A stretch of 19,666 bases of DNA from JBBIRM01 sp037441765 (GCA_037441765.1 JBBIRM010000040.1:1-19666); one strand, 5' to 3'. Counted from the first letter of the stretch, positions 5,997 to 15,035 are shown. Made by a program: numbers and translations. The notes: generated by a model from the letters alone, not told the origin.

Positions 5997-7787
5997 AGTG
6001 AACGCTTAGGAGAACTACTTCTTAAAAGAAACTTTATAACCCCAGAACAACTAAAAAAAGCACAAGAAGAACAGAAAATAAAAGGAGGCCGACTTGAATC
6101 AAACCTAATCAGGTTGGGCTATATCAAAGAGGACGAACTTTTATCCTTTTTAAGTGCACAGTATCGAGTTCCATCTATTAAAATCTCTAAGATGGAGATT
6201 AATCCAAATGTGATCAAGTTGATCCCATCAAGTACTGCCAAAAAATACTTTATTATCCCGATAAATCGTGTTGGTCCGAAATTAACCCTTGCCATGGCAG
6301 ATCCAAGCAACATCTTAGTGATCGATGAAGTGAAATTTATGACTGGATTTAATGTTGAACCAGTCGTGGCCTCAGAAACAGAGATTATCGATGCTATAAA
6401 AAAGTATTATGGTGGAGGAGGAAACATTGCAGGAATGGGGTCCCTTTCCTTCGAACCTGCAGACTACAGTCTGGAGAATGATAAAGGTTCAACCGATGCC
6501 ATTAATTTTGATGAAGATGCAGTGAGCATAGAAGATTTCGATGCCTTGGTCCATGGAGCAGTGGACAATATCGAAGTGGTTGAAGACTCCAGTACTTATG
6601 AGGAAGTAGGCGGAGATGAAGGGCCCATTATCAAGATCGTCAACGGAATCCTGCTAAAGGCTATAAAAGTAGGAGCGAGTGACATACATTTTGAGCCATA
6701 TGAGAGGAGTTTTCGTGTTAGATACCGCATCGACGGAGTCATGAGACGAGAGATGAGCCTTCCCATTAAGATTAAAAATGCAATTGTCTCTCGATTAAAA
6801 ATTATGGCCAAACTGGATATTGCAGAGAAACGTCTCCCCCAGGACGGAAGAATTAAGTTACGCCTGAGCCCAACCCGGGAGATGGATTTTCGGGTCTCCA
6901 CTATTCCTGTTCTTTTTGGGGAGAAGGTTGTCCTCCGATTGCTGGACAAGTCAGCATTGCAACTTGATATGACCAAATTGGGATTTGAAGAGTCTTCATT
7001 AAGGGATTTCAAAAATGCCATCTCAAAACCGGTAGGAATGATTCTTGTGACAGGCCCAACTGGAAGTGGAAAGACCACCACCCTGTATTCAGCACTCTCA
7101 GAACTCAATAAAGAGACTGAGAATATTGTTACCGCTGAAGACCCCATCGAATATAACTTTATGGGAATCAATCAGGTACAGATGCATGAAGAGATCGGCC
7201 TCACCTTTGCTTCTGCACTTCGTGCCTTTCTTAGACAAGATCCGGATATTATCATGGTTGGCGAGATTCGAGACTTTGAAACTGCACAGATTGCAGTCCA
7301 GGCAGCCCTAACAGGGCACCTTGTTTTAAGCACAGTTCATACAAACGATGCACCCGGGACAATCACACGTCTAATTGATATGGGGATTGAACCCTTCCTC
7401 ATCTCGTCGGCAGTCATCTGCATTGTTGCCCAACGCCTTGTTCGAAAAATTTGTACCGATTGTAAAGAACCTATCAAAGTTCACCCTCAACTGCTGATCG
7501 ATTTGGGGGTTCCACCCGATGAGGTAAAAACATTTCCAACCTACAAGGGAAAGGGATGCCCCATCTGCAATCAAACTGGATACAAGGGCCGAATCGGCCT
7601 CTACGAGGTAATGCCTTTGAAGGAGGAATTGAAAGAGCTAATTCTCTCGAGGGCATCCACTTCAGAAATTAAAAAAGAGGCCATTCGTTTAGGGATGAAG
7701 ACATTAAGACAGAGCGGAATAATTAAGATTCGTGAAGGGTTGACGACCATTGAGGAAGTCCTTAGGTCCACGATGGAGGACCGTTAA
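5994..7787 (+). CDS. pilB: Type IV pilus assembly (extension) ATPase PilB
   Basis: A 597-residue cytoplasmic GspE/PilB-family ATPase that powers pilus polymerisation at the PilC platform. The N-terminal MshEN/T2SSE_N region (about 1-145) starts with LGELLLKRNFITPEQL and is joined by an acidic, glycine-containing linker (about 140-205) to the ATPase core. The core has GASDIHFEPYE at 227-237, Walker A GPTGSGKT at 354-361, the Asp box near AEDPIEY (381-387), Walker B within DPDIIMVGEIRD (416-427) and a His box TGHLVLSTVHTND. Four cysteines (487, 490, 522, 525) form the zinc-binding subdomain typical of extension ATPases and missing from PilT. It is the first gene of the pil operon, behind the sigma-54 promoter, and starts with TTG. 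Confidence 0.96.
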   Translation: MSERLGELLLKRNFITPEQLKKAQEEQKIKGGRLESNLIRLGYIKEDELLSFLSAQYRVPSIKISKMEINPNVIKLIPSSTAKKYFIIPINRVGPKLTLAMADPSNILVIDEVKFMTGFNVEPVVASETEIIDAIKKYYGGGGNIAGMGSLSFEPADYSLENDKGSTDAINFDEDAVSIEDFDALVHGAVDNIEVVEDSSTYEEVGGDEGPIIKIVNGILLKAIKVGASDIHFEPYERSFRVRYRIDGVMRREMSLPIKIKNAIVSRLKIMAKLDIAEKRLPQDGRIKLRLSPTREMDFRVSTIPVLFGEKVVLRLLDKSALQLDMTKLGFEESSLRDFKNAISKPVGMILVTGPTGSGKTTTLYSALSELNKETENIVTAEDPIEYNFMGINQVQMHEEIGLTFASALRAFLRQDPDIIMVGEIRDFETAQIAVQAALTGHLVLSTVHTNDAPGTITRLIDMGIEPFLISSAVICIVAQRLVRKICTDCKEPIKVHPQLLIDLGVPPDEVKTFPTYKGKGCPICNQTGYKGRIGLYEVMPLKEELKELILSRASTSEIKKEAIRLGMKTLRQSGIIKIREGLTTIEEVLRSTMEDR

Positions 7788-7803
7788 CGATATCAATCAC
7801 ATT

Positions 7804-7818
7804 AGGAGGAGAAGAATG
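7804..7818 (+). promoter_or_regulatory. Strong Shine-Dalgarno that sets the pilT start
   Basis: AGGAGGA (7804-7810) lies 5 bases before the ATG at 7816. The frame remains open upstream to an ATG at 7750 inside pilB, but that extension encodes a basic, unconserved segment. The strong site and the typical MIELQKLLEVM N terminus fix the start at 7816. Confidence 0.85.
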
Positions 7819-8922
7819 ATTGAATTACAGAAGTTACTTGAGGTTATGATAGAAAAGAGAGCCTCCGATCTTCATATCACGACGGGGGCGCCTCCCCAAT
7901 TTCGAGTCGATGGGAAATTGATGAGTTTTGACAATACCATCCTCACCGCACCTGATACAAAAAGACTCTGCTATAGTGTGCTGACAGATGCACAGAGGCA
8001 CAAATTTGAGGAGGAGAATGAATTGGACTTTTCCTTCGGCATTAAGGGATTGAGTCGATTCCGAGGCAATATTTATATGCAACGAGGTGCGGTGGCAGGG
8101 GCATTTCGTGCCATTTCTTTTGATATCCTCAATTTTTCAGAATTGGGGATCCCTCCTGTGGTAAACGAGTTAATTAAAAAACCCAAAGGCCTGGTTCTTG
8201 TTACAGGACCCACTGGAACTGGAAAATCGACCACACTCGCAGCTATGATTGACAAAATCAATAATGAGAGGAATGCCCACATTATCACTATCGAAGATCC
8301 GATTGAATACCTTCATCGCCATAAAAATTGTATTGTCAATCAGAGAGAGGTGAACTCCGACACAAAGAGTTTTGGTGCAGCGCTCCGTCACATCCTACGG
8401 CAAGACCCGGATATCATCCTCATTGGTGAGATGAGGGACCTGGAGACCATTCAGGCAGCACTTACCACCGCTGAAACAGGCCATCTCACATTTGCAACCC
8501 TCCATACCAACTCCTGTGTGGAGACAATCAACCGAATCATTGACGTCTTTCCTCCCCACCAGCAGACACAGGTTAGGACCCAGCTGTCTTTTGTCTTGGA
8601 AGGGATCCTGTCCCAGCAACTTATTCCCAAAATTGGAGGAAAAGGACGTGCCCTGGCCATGGAAGTATTAATTCCTAACCCAGCCATTCGAAACCTAATC
8701 CGTGAAGACAAGATTCAGCAAATCTATTCACTTATGCAGGTAGGCCAGTCGAAGTTTGGGATGCAGACGATGAATCAGGCTTTGCTTTCCCTTGTCGAAC
8801 GTCACATCATCTCTCTTGAAGATGCTATGGAGAGAAGTCATAACCTTGATGAGTTTCGCCAGATGCTTAGCACATCGAGCATTGTGACCCAAAGGAAAGA
8901 ACGGCCTGTGAGAACAGCCTAA
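7816..8922 (+). CDS. pilT: Type IV pilus retraction ATPase PilT
   Basis: A 368-residue cytoplasmic hexameric ATPase that drives pilus depolymerisation and hence twitching motility. The N-terminal PAS-like domain (about 1-100) begins with KRASDLHITTGAPPQFRVDG. The RecA-like core has Walker A GPTGTGKS at 131-138, the Asp box TIEDPIEY near 158-165, Walker B DPDIILIGEMRD at 197-208 and the His box ETGHLTFATLHTN at 220-232. The PilT-specific AIRNLIRE motif, needed for retraction in characterised PilT proteins, is at 290-297. The PilB-type zinc cysteines are absent. The gene starts 28 bp after pilB. The longer open frame from 7750 is not used in this call because of the strong ribosome binding site at 7804-7810. 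Confidence 0.96.
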   Translation: MIELQKLLEVMIEKRASDLHITTGAPPQFRVDGKLMSFDNTILTAPDTKRLCYSVLTDAQRHKFEEENELDFSFGIKGLSRFRGNIYMQRGAVAGAFRAISFDILNFSELGIPPVVNELIKKPKGLVLVTGPTGTGKSTTLAAMIDKINNERNAHIITIEDPIEYLHRHKNCIVNQREVNSDTKSFGAALRHILRQDPDIILIGEMRDLETIQAALTTAETGHLTFATLHTNSCVETINRIIDVFPPHQQTQVRTQLSFVLEGILSQQLIPKIGGKGRALAMEVLIPNPAIRNLIREDKIQQIYSLMQVGQSKFGMQTMNQALLSLVERHIISLEDAMERSHNLDEFRQMLSTSSIVTQRKERPVRTA

Positions 8923-8946
8923 ACCAATCTTAAGAGGAATGAAACG

Positions 8947-10152
8947 ATGCCAATCTATAAATGGGAAGGAAAGACGACAAAAGGAACGATAAAAAAAGGG
9001 GAGATGGAAGCTCCCAATGAGCCAGCCGTTCGAATCCATCTCAGACAGCAAAACATCATACCCACCAAAATATCCCCTAAGGGGAAAGAGATAAAGATCT
9101 CTTTATTTAGGCCAAAGGTAAAACAACGCTCCATTGGTATTTTTACTCGACAACTGGCCACAATGATCGATGCAGGACTGCCTTTAGTCCAATCCCTCGA
9201 AATCCTTGCCTCCCAGCAGGAAAATAAGACCTTCAAAGAGATTATACGCCAAATAAGGGAAGATGTGGAAGGAGGGTCCACCTTTGCAGGTGCCCTTAAA
9301 AAGCATCCTGCTACATTTAATGAACTATATACCAACCTGGTCGTGGCAGGCGAGGAGGGAGGTATCCTCGACAATATCCTCACCCGTTTAGCCAACTATA
9401 TTGAAAAGGCAGAGGCTTTAAAAAAGAAGGTGAAATCTGCCCTGATCTATCCAAGCACCATCGTTGGTGTGGCCATTATCGTGGTGATGATTTTGATGAT
9501 ATTTGTCATCCCTGTCTTTGAGACAATGTTTAGACAGGCTGGCCAGTCCCTCCCTCTTCCTACCCTGGTTGTTTTGACCATAAGCAAGTTTACTAAAAAA
9601 TATGTTTTTATAGTTCTCCCAGGACTTCTTCTCCTTCTCTATCTCTTGAAGAAATATTATCAAACAGAAAATGGAAGGACCTGGATCGATCGGCTGATTT
9701 TAAAGCTTCCTGTATTCGGGGACCTATTCAGAAAGATTTCTGTTGCCCGTTTTTCCCGGACGCTTGGGACTTTAGTAAGCAGTGGGGTCCCCATTCTCGA
9801 TGGATTGAGCATTGTTTCAAAGACTTCAGGAAATAAAACGATTGAGACTGCTATCCTCAATGCAAGGGCCAGTATTCGGGAAGGTGAGACGATTGCCGAA
9901 CCCTTAAACCGGAGCGGAGTCTTTCCCCCGATGGTGATCCAGATGATCTCAGTTGGAGAGTCCACGGGTGCCCTGGACTCGATGCTTGCAAAGATCGCCG
10001 ATTTTTATGAAGAAGAGGTTGATATTGCGGTAGGCAATTTAACCTCTCTCCTTGAACCTTTTCTGATGATCTTCTTAGGGGTGGTGATTGGTGGAGTAGT
10101 CATCTCTATGTATCTACCCATCTTTCAAATGGCCTCGGCTATCGGGGGTTAA
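8947..10152 (+). CDS. pilC: Type IV pilus inner-membrane platform protein PilC
   Basis: A 401-residue GspF/PilC-family polytopic inner-membrane protein on which the PilB and PilT motors act. It has two homologous T2SSF domains: the first about 65-188 (FTRQLATMIDAGLPLVQSLE), the second about 268-390 (FSRTLGTLVSSGVPILDGL). Membrane segments are visible at about 171-192, 218-235 and 370-392. The N-terminal MPIYKWEGKTTKGTIKKGEM is characteristic of PilC. A ribosome binding site AAGAGGA lies 8 bases upstream of the ATG. It begins 24 bp after pilT. Confidence 0.96.
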   Translation: MPIYKWEGKTTKGTIKKGEMEAPNEPAVRIHLRQQNIIPTKISPKGKEIKISLFRPKVKQRSIGIFTRQLATMIDAGLPLVQSLEILASQQENKTFKEIIRQIREDVEGGSTFAGALKKHPATFNELYTNLVVAGEEGGILDNILTRLANYIEKAEALKKKVKSALIYPSTIVGVAIIVVMILMIFVIPVFETMFRQAGQSLPLPTLVVLTISKFTKKYVFIVLPGLLLLLYLLKKYYQTENGRTWIDRLILKLPVFGDLFRKISVARFSRTLGTLVSSGVPILDGLSIVSKTSGNKTIETAILNARASIREGETIAEPLNRSGVFPPMVIQMISVGESTGALDSMLAKIADFYEEEVDIAVGNLTSLLEPFLMIFLGVVIGGVVISMYLPIFQMASAIGG

Positions 10153-10158
10153 TATTCC

Positions 10159-11886
10159 ATGGAAAAACCTTTAAACCCGTCCCTCGATACACAACAGAAG
10201 ATGTTGAAGAATGTTAAGGGCCTCATGCTCGGTCGGGTGATCATACTCACCCTCCTTCTGGCCATCACCTTTATCTTTCAGGTCTCTGAGAAAAAATATT
10301 TTTTCATCCCGTTAACCCATTTTTTTTACTACTTCATCAGTTTTTTCTATCTCGTCACCATCCTCTATGCACTTCTCTTAAAAAGGATAAAAGACCTAAG
10401 ACAATTCGCATTTGTTCAAATCATTATTGACCACCTCTTTATTACCCTATTAATCTATTTTACAGGTGGGAAGGAAAGTTTCTTCCCAATAACATATATC
10501 TTCTCCATTATTGGAAGCAGTATCCTTTTCTATAAACGGGGGGCTATATTTTCAGCATCCCTTTCAACATTTCTTTATGGCCTGCTCTTGCTTCTCCAGC
10601 TTCATCAATGGATCAACCCCTTAGGGCAACCCTTCTACTATGAGGCCAGCCAAATTTTCTACTCTCTGATCCTCTATATGGCGGCCTTCTATATCGTTGC
10701 CTTTCTAAGCAGTGCCATTTCAGAAGAGTTGAAAAAGAAGAAGAAGGAGTTGATCCAGAAACAGGTTGATTACGATCAACTGGAGGCCTTTAACAGAAAC
10801 ATCATCCAGAGTCTGGACAGTGGTCTTCTGACCATTGACCTCGAAGGAAAGATCAACTTTCTAAACCGAACTGCTGAGAAGATATTAAACCGGAAAGGGG
10901 AGGATCTGTATCATACTTCGATTTACGATCTATTCCCCCAAATAAATGAAGCGGTTGAGAAGGTGAGGAAAAAATCTGTCGATTCCTTTCCCACCGATTA
11001 CCAAAGGTATGAGACAATTCTCAACCAATTTGAGGGGAAGAAGACCTACCTGGGATTTTCCATCTCTCCCCTTACAGATCCTGGAGGCTCACTAATCGGC
11101 TATACCCTTATCTTTCAGGATATAACAAAATTTAAAGAGATGGAAGAGCAGATGAAACGGGTGGATAAAATGGCTGCCGTTGGGCTACTGGCTGCTGGAA
11201 TGGCCCATGAGATCAGAAACCCCCTGGCCTCCCTGAGCGGATCAATTCAGATGCTAAAATCAGAACTTCAGTTAGACTCATCTCAAAGGCATCTCATGGA
11301 GATCACCCTGAGGGAATCCGAAAGACTCAATGCTTTGATCACAGATTTTCTCCTCTTTGCCCAGCCCCCTCAGACTCATCGGATCCCGGTGGCCATTGAA
11401 AAACTTCTTGAGGAAACCATTGAAATGTACACCCACTCTCCTTATTACCAAGAGGGGATACGGTTGATTCGCCCTAACCTCCATCAACCTGTTGAGGCGT
11501 TAATTGACCCAAATCAAATGAAACAGGTCTTTTGGAACCTTCTTCTTAATGCATCTCAGGCCATCACCAATGGAGGAGAGATTCGCATTAAAATAGAAAA
11601 GGAGGAGGATTTCTTGCGATTGTGTTTTTCAGAAAAAAAACAGGAGAGGGGGAAGGAATGGGTAAGGATTTCATTTAGCGATTCAGGAAAGGGAATTGAC
11701 CCAAAAGAGAAGGAGAAGATCTTTGAACCTTTTTACACTACAAAGGAAGGAGGGACTGGGCTTGGCCTCTCCATTGTACACAAAATTATTGAGAATCACC
11801 ATGGTTTGATAACAGTGGAGAGCCAACTTGGAAAAGGGTCTACGTTTACGGTCCTTTTGCCAGTCGATGGAATGAAGAGTGGTTGA
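10159..11886 (+). CDS. pilS: Pilus sensor histidine kinase PilS
   Basis: A 575-residue inner-membrane histidine kinase, cognate to PilR. The N-terminal part holds about six hydrophobic segments (roughly 24-41, 51-75, 85-101, 108-124, 128-148, 168-186), as in PilS of Pseudomonas, with almost no periplasmic domain. A basic, coiled linker (KKKKKELIQKQ) leads to a PAS domain at about 205-325, then HisKA with His350 in GMAHEIRNPLASL, and a HATPase domain with N box FWNLLLNASQAI (458-469), G1 DSGKGI (508-513) and G2 GGTGLGL (531-537). In characterised systems PilS senses pilin in the membrane and sets PilR phosphorylation. It starts 6 bp after pilC. Assignment as PilS rests on domain layout and on the pilR neighbour. 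Confidence 0.9.
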   Translation: MEKPLNPSLDTQQKMLKNVKGLMLGRVIILTLLLAITFIFQVSEKKYFFIPLTHFFYYFISFFYLVTILYALLLKRIKDLRQFAFVQIIIDHLFITLLIYFTGGKESFFPITYIFSIIGSSILFYKRGAIFSASLSTFLYGLLLLLQLHQWINPLGQPFYYEASQIFYSLILYMAAFYIVAFLSSAISEELKKKKKELIQKQVDYDQLEAFNRNIIQSLDSGLLTIDLEGKINFLNRTAEKILNRKGEDLYHTSIYDLFPQINEAVEKVRKKSVDSFPTDYQRYETILNQFEGKKTYLGFSISPLTDPGGSLIGYTLIFQDITKFKEMEEQMKRVDKMAAVGLLAAGMAHEIRNPLASLSGSIQMLKSELQLDSSQRHLMEITLRESERLNALITDFLLFAQPPQTHRIPVAIEKLLEETIEMYTHSPYYQEGIRLIRPNLHQPVEALIDPNQMKQVFWNLLLNASQAITNGGEIRIKIEKEEDFLRLCFSEKKQERGKEWVRISFSDSGKGIDPKEKEKIFEPFYTTKEGGTGLGLSIVHKIIENHHGLITVESQLGKGSTFTVLLPVDGMKSG

Positions 11887-11890
11887 TATC

Positions 11891-11908
11891 GGGGGAAATG
11901 GATTGATG
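11891..11908 (+). promoter_or_regulatory. Ribosome binding site that sets the pilR start
   Basis: GGGGGA (11891-11896) lies 9 bases before ATG 11906. An alternative in-frame GTG at 11879, overlapping the end of pilS, would add nine residues (MVDIGGNGL) not seen in the family and has only a weak ribosome binding site, so the ATG is preferred. Confidence 0.65.
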
Positions 11909-13318
11909 TCAAAGGATAAAATTTTAGTTGCGGATGACGAACAAAGCATGAGGGAATTCTTAGAGATCATGCTTAAAAAGGAGGGGTATAAAGTTTCTCT
12001 GGCCTCTAATGGTGAGGAGGTCGTCAGGATGATTGAAAAGGATATCTTCGACCTCATCCTCCTTGACATTAGAATGCCAAAGCTGGATGGCATATCCGCA
12101 CTCAAAAAGATTAAAAGCGTCAATCCTGAAACCATCGTCATAATGATCACTGCATATGCCTCAGCCGACTCGGCTATTCAGGCGATGAAGGAAGGCGCTT
12201 ACGACTACATCACGAAGCCATTTAAAGTGGATGAGATCAAACTGATCATTCGGAATGCATTGGAGAAAAAACAACTTCAAAAGGAAAACCTGCTTTTAAA
12301 AAGGGTGGTAAAGGAGCGTTACCACTTTGATAACATCATAGGTCAGAGCCCCAAGATGTTAAGTCTCTACGACCTTCTGGAAAAGGTTTCCCCAACCAAA
12401 ACAAATATCCTGATCACAGGGGAAAGCGGCACTGGGAAAGAATTGGTGGCAAAGGCCATCCATTATAACAGCCCGAGAAGGGATAAGCCTTTTGTAACCT
12501 TAAATTGCGGGGCCATCCCTGAATCGCTTATTGAAAGTGAGCTCTTTGGACACATGAAGGGAGCCTTCACGGATGCCATTGCCACAAAGAAAGGCCTGTT
12601 CGAGATAGCGGATGAAGGGACCATCTTTTTAGATGAGATCAGTGAACTTCCCCTTATGATGCAGGTGAAATTGCTCCGTGTACTTCAGGATAAGGAGTTT
12701 AAAAGGGTCGGGGGAACTGAAGATATTCGGGTCGATGTACGTATCATCTCTGCGACGAATAAAGACCTTGAGGAGGCGGTGAGAGAAAAACGATTCCGAG
12801 AAGACCTTTTCTATCGTCTTAATGTCATTCAGATCAAACTCCCTCCACTTAGAGAAAGGAGAGAGGACATCCCCCTTCTGGCTGAACATTTTTTGAAAAA
12901 GTATTCTACAGAACTAAATAAAAATATCACCAAAATCTCGCCTGAGGCCCTTCAAATATTACTCCAGTATGATTATCCCGGCAATGTTAGAGAATTACAA
13001 AACATTATTGAAAGGGCTGTTGCATTGGAGACAGGCGTTGAACTCTCTTCACAGAATCTACATTCCTATTTAAATGAACAGACTTCTGTTAAAAAAGGGC
13101 TGTTTGATCTGGAGATCCCCAAGGAGGGAATTGACCTTGAGCAGGTAGTAGAGGATCTGGAAAGAACCCTTCTACTTAAGGCCCTTGATAAAACAAAGGG
13201 GATTAAAAAGAAGGCTGCAGAACTTCTCCATATCAATTTCCGCTCCATGCGCTATCGGTTAGAAAAATATGGGCTGAACCATGAGGAAGATTCATCCTTC
13301 AATGGGAACTCCTCTTAA
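11906..13318 (+). CDS. pilR: Sigma-54-dependent response regulator PilR (NtrC family)
   Basis: A 470-residue enhancer-binding protein that activates RpoN holoenzyme, classically at the pilin gene. The receiver domain (about 1-120) has D10-D11, phospho-acceptor Asp54 in LLDIRMP and Lys104 in ITKPF. The AAA+ domain (about 142-375) has Walker A GESGTGKE at 172-179, Walker B GTIFLDE at 238-244 and the arginine-finger region FREDLFYRLNV at 297-307. The sigma-54 contact loop reads GAFTDA (219-224) rather than the consensus GAFTGA. A Fis-type helix-turn-helix closes the protein (about 432-454), and FRSMRYRLEKYGL is typical of PilR. It is the last gene of the pil operon; its final 20 bases overlap the end of mutL on the other strand. 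No pilA follows. Confidence 0.93.
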   Translation: MSKDKILVADDEQSMREFLEIMLKKEGYKVSLASNGEEVVRMIEKDIFDLILLDIRMPKLDGISALKKIKSVNPETIVIMITAYASADSAIQAMKEGAYDYITKPFKVDEIKLIIRNALEKKQLQKENLLLKRVVKERYHFDNIIGQSPKMLSLYDLLEKVSPTKTNILITGESGTGKELVAKAIHYNSPRRDKPFVTLNCGAIPESLIESELFGHMKGAFTDAIATKKGLFEIADEGTIFLDEISELPLMMQVKLLRVLQDKEFKRVGGTEDIRVDVRIISATNKDLEEAVREKRFREDLFYRLNVIQIKLPPLRERREDIPLLAEHFLKKYSTELNKNITKISPEALQILLQYDYPGNVRELQNIIERAVALETGVELSSQNLHSYLNEQTSVKKGLFDLEIPKEGIDLEQVVEDLERTLLLKALDKTKGIKKKAAELLHINFRSMRYRLEKYGLNHEEDSSFNGNSS

Positions 13319-15035
13319 ACTGTTTTACCAGTTCTTCCTCACGAATGAAAAAGAAGATTGGCCTTCCATGGGGGCAGGTCATGGAAAGGTCGAAAGGATA
13401 AATGGATTTTACAAGTTCCTCTATCTCTTCTCTCCTTAAAAGAAAATTCCCTCGAATGGCAGAGTGACAGGCCATTGTCACAAGAATGGTATCAATCACT
13501 CCTTTCATCGTATCCCCTTTGCTGATAAAGGCCAGTTCCTCTAAGATATGACTTATCAATTCTTTTGCCTCCTCTGGATCAAAAAAAGAGGGGATGGACC
13601 TAAGGGCGAAGACGCCCTTCCCTATTGGATCGATCTCAAACCCCATCCAATGAAACCTCTCGAGATAGGCCACCAAGAGAAGAGATTCTTCAGCGGAAAA
13701 TTCAAGTGTTATGGGGACAAGAAACTGGTTAATAGAGAAGGAGCGCTCTTCCATCTCCCTTTTAAATCTTTCAAAGAGGATTCGCTCATGAGCAGCATGC
13801 TGGTCAATAAAGAATATCCCCCGCTCATCCTCACAGATGATGTATGTTCCCCGAACCTGCCCAATAATTCGAGGAATTCCCCCTACTTTTTCTGATTTAA
13901 ATTCTTCAGAAGAAGGAAAAATCTCTTTTTCATCACACGATCTTGAAAGAGAGTGGAAAAGGGAAGGCTTCTCAATAAATGAGGAAAGGCTTTCTTCCTT
14001 CAACTCCAAAGGTCTCTTTAAGCCCTTGGCCTCTTCATATCGGGGAATGGATTCATGAGTTGAACGGAGGGCCCGCACCACCACTTGATAAACTCTCTCT
14101 TGGTCCTTAAATTTCACCTCCGCTTTGGTGGGATGGACATTTATATCGACTCCAGAAGGAGGAAGAAAGATGAAAAGGACAACCACAGGATACCTCCCCA
14201 CAGGGAGGAGTTGTCGATAGGCTTCAAGGATGGCCTTGTAGAGGACCCGATCCCTTATTCCACGTTGGTTCACATAGAGATATATCCCATCTGCAGTCCT
14301 TTTTGAAAAAGTTGGAAGGCTCATAAACCCGGAAACTCTAATCTCTCCGTCCTCAAATTCAAAAGGTCTCATCTGTTCCCAGGCCTCTCTTCCTAAAACC
14401 GATTCAATTCGAATCTTTAAGGAGTCTGTTCCCAAATGCTCCTGGAGGATTCTGCCCTCGTGGATTAGCTTAAAATAGATGGTTGGATGAGAGAGGCTTA
14501 ATCTAATAAAATGGTTGAGGGATTGGCGAAGCTCTGTGGGGATGGATTTTAAAAACTTCCTTTTAACAGGCACATTATAAAAGAGATTTCGGACCTCTAT
14601 CTCAGTCCCAACTGGACAGCCAATGGATGAGATATTTTTTATGACCCCTCCCTCGCATATGATTTTTGTTCCGTTGATTGAATTCCTGACTCGTGTTTTT
14701 ATCGTCATCTTGGAGACCGATGCAATACTCGGAAGGGCTTCCCCCCTGAAACCCAAGGTAGTGATTTGGTAAAGGTCTTCCAGTCTTTTCAATTTGCTGG
14801 TAGCATATCTTTGGAGGGCAAGAGGGAGATCTTCGGGTTCTATCCCCTCCCCATTATCCTGGACTCTAATTAAATTGAGACCCCCCATTCTTATCTCTAC
14901 AACGACCTCCGTGCTTCCTGCATCGATGGAATTCTCCACCAATTCCTTAATCACTGAGGCAGGCCGTTCTACAACCTCTCCTGCTGCAATGGCTTTTGAA
15001 ATAGAATCTGGGAGGACTTGAATCTTTCCTGGCAT
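13299..15035 (-). CDS. mutL: DNA mismatch repair protein MutL (endonuclease type)
   Basis: A 578-residue mismatch repair protein that links MutS recognition to strand removal. The N-terminal GHKL ATPase shows ELVENSIDAG (31-40), DNGEGI (60-65), ATSK (78-81), GFRGEAL (95-101) and the transducer motif GVDINVHPTKAEVKF (295-309). The linker (about 330-385) is poorly conserved. The C-terminal domain has DQHAAHERILFE (411-422), an exact fit to the endonuclease motif DQHA-X2-E-X4-E, with ACHSAIR (522-528) and CPHGRP (554-559) completing the metal site. Such MutL proteins nick DNA themselves and usually occur where MutH and Dam are absent. The gene is third in a minus-strand unit, 25 bp after accA, and no obvious Shine-Dalgarno precedes it. 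MutS is not in the window. Confidence 0.97.
   Translation of the reverse strand: MPGKIQVLPDSISKAIAAGEVVERPASVIKELVENSIDAGSTEVVVEIRMGGLNLIRVQDNGEGIEPEDLPLALQRYATSKLKRLEDLYQITTLGFRGEALPSIASVSKMTIKTRVRNSINGTKIICEGGVIKNISSIGCPVGTEIEVRNLFYNVPVKRKFLKSIPTELRQSLNHFIRLSLSHPTIYFKLIHEGRILQEHLGTDSLKIRIESVLGREAWEQMRPFEFEDGEIRVSGFMSLPTFSKRTADGIYLYVNQRGIRDRVLYKAILEAYRQLLPVGRYPVVVLFIFLPPSGVDINVHPTKAEVKFKDQERVYQVVVRALRSTHESIPRYEEAKGLKRPLELKEESLSSFIEKPSLFHSLSRSCDEKEIFPSSEEFKSEKVGGIPRIIGQVRGTYIICEDERGIFFIDQHAAHERILFERFKREMEERSFSINQFLVPITLEFSAEESLLLVAYLERFHWMGFEIDPIGKGVFALRSIPSFFDPEEAKELISHILEELAFISKGDTMKGVIDTILVTMACHSAIRGNFLLRREEIEELVKSIYPFDLSMTCPHGRPIFFFIREEELVKQFKRSSH

Noticed and set aside
6596..7171. 191-codon open frame on the minus strand inside pilB
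   Set aside because: It is antisense to the conserved ATPase core of pilB, has no ribosome binding site or recognisable domain, and its composition mirrors the sense codons.
7750..7815. Upstream extension of pilT into the end of pilB
   Set aside because: The extra 22 residues are basic and unconserved, while AGGAGGA sits just before the ATG at 7816.
8955..9395. 146-codon minus-strand frame inside pilC
   Set aside because: It lies entirely opposite conserved pilC coding sequence and has no domain or ribosome binding site.
11879..11905. GTG start nine codons upstream for pilR
   Set aside because: The extension is not family-like and the ATG at 11906 has a better ribosome binding site; not fully excluded.
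11683..12150. 155-codon minus-strand frame across the pilS/pilR junction
   Set aside because: It is a shadow of conserved kinase and receiver coding sequence, with no start signals or protein-like features.
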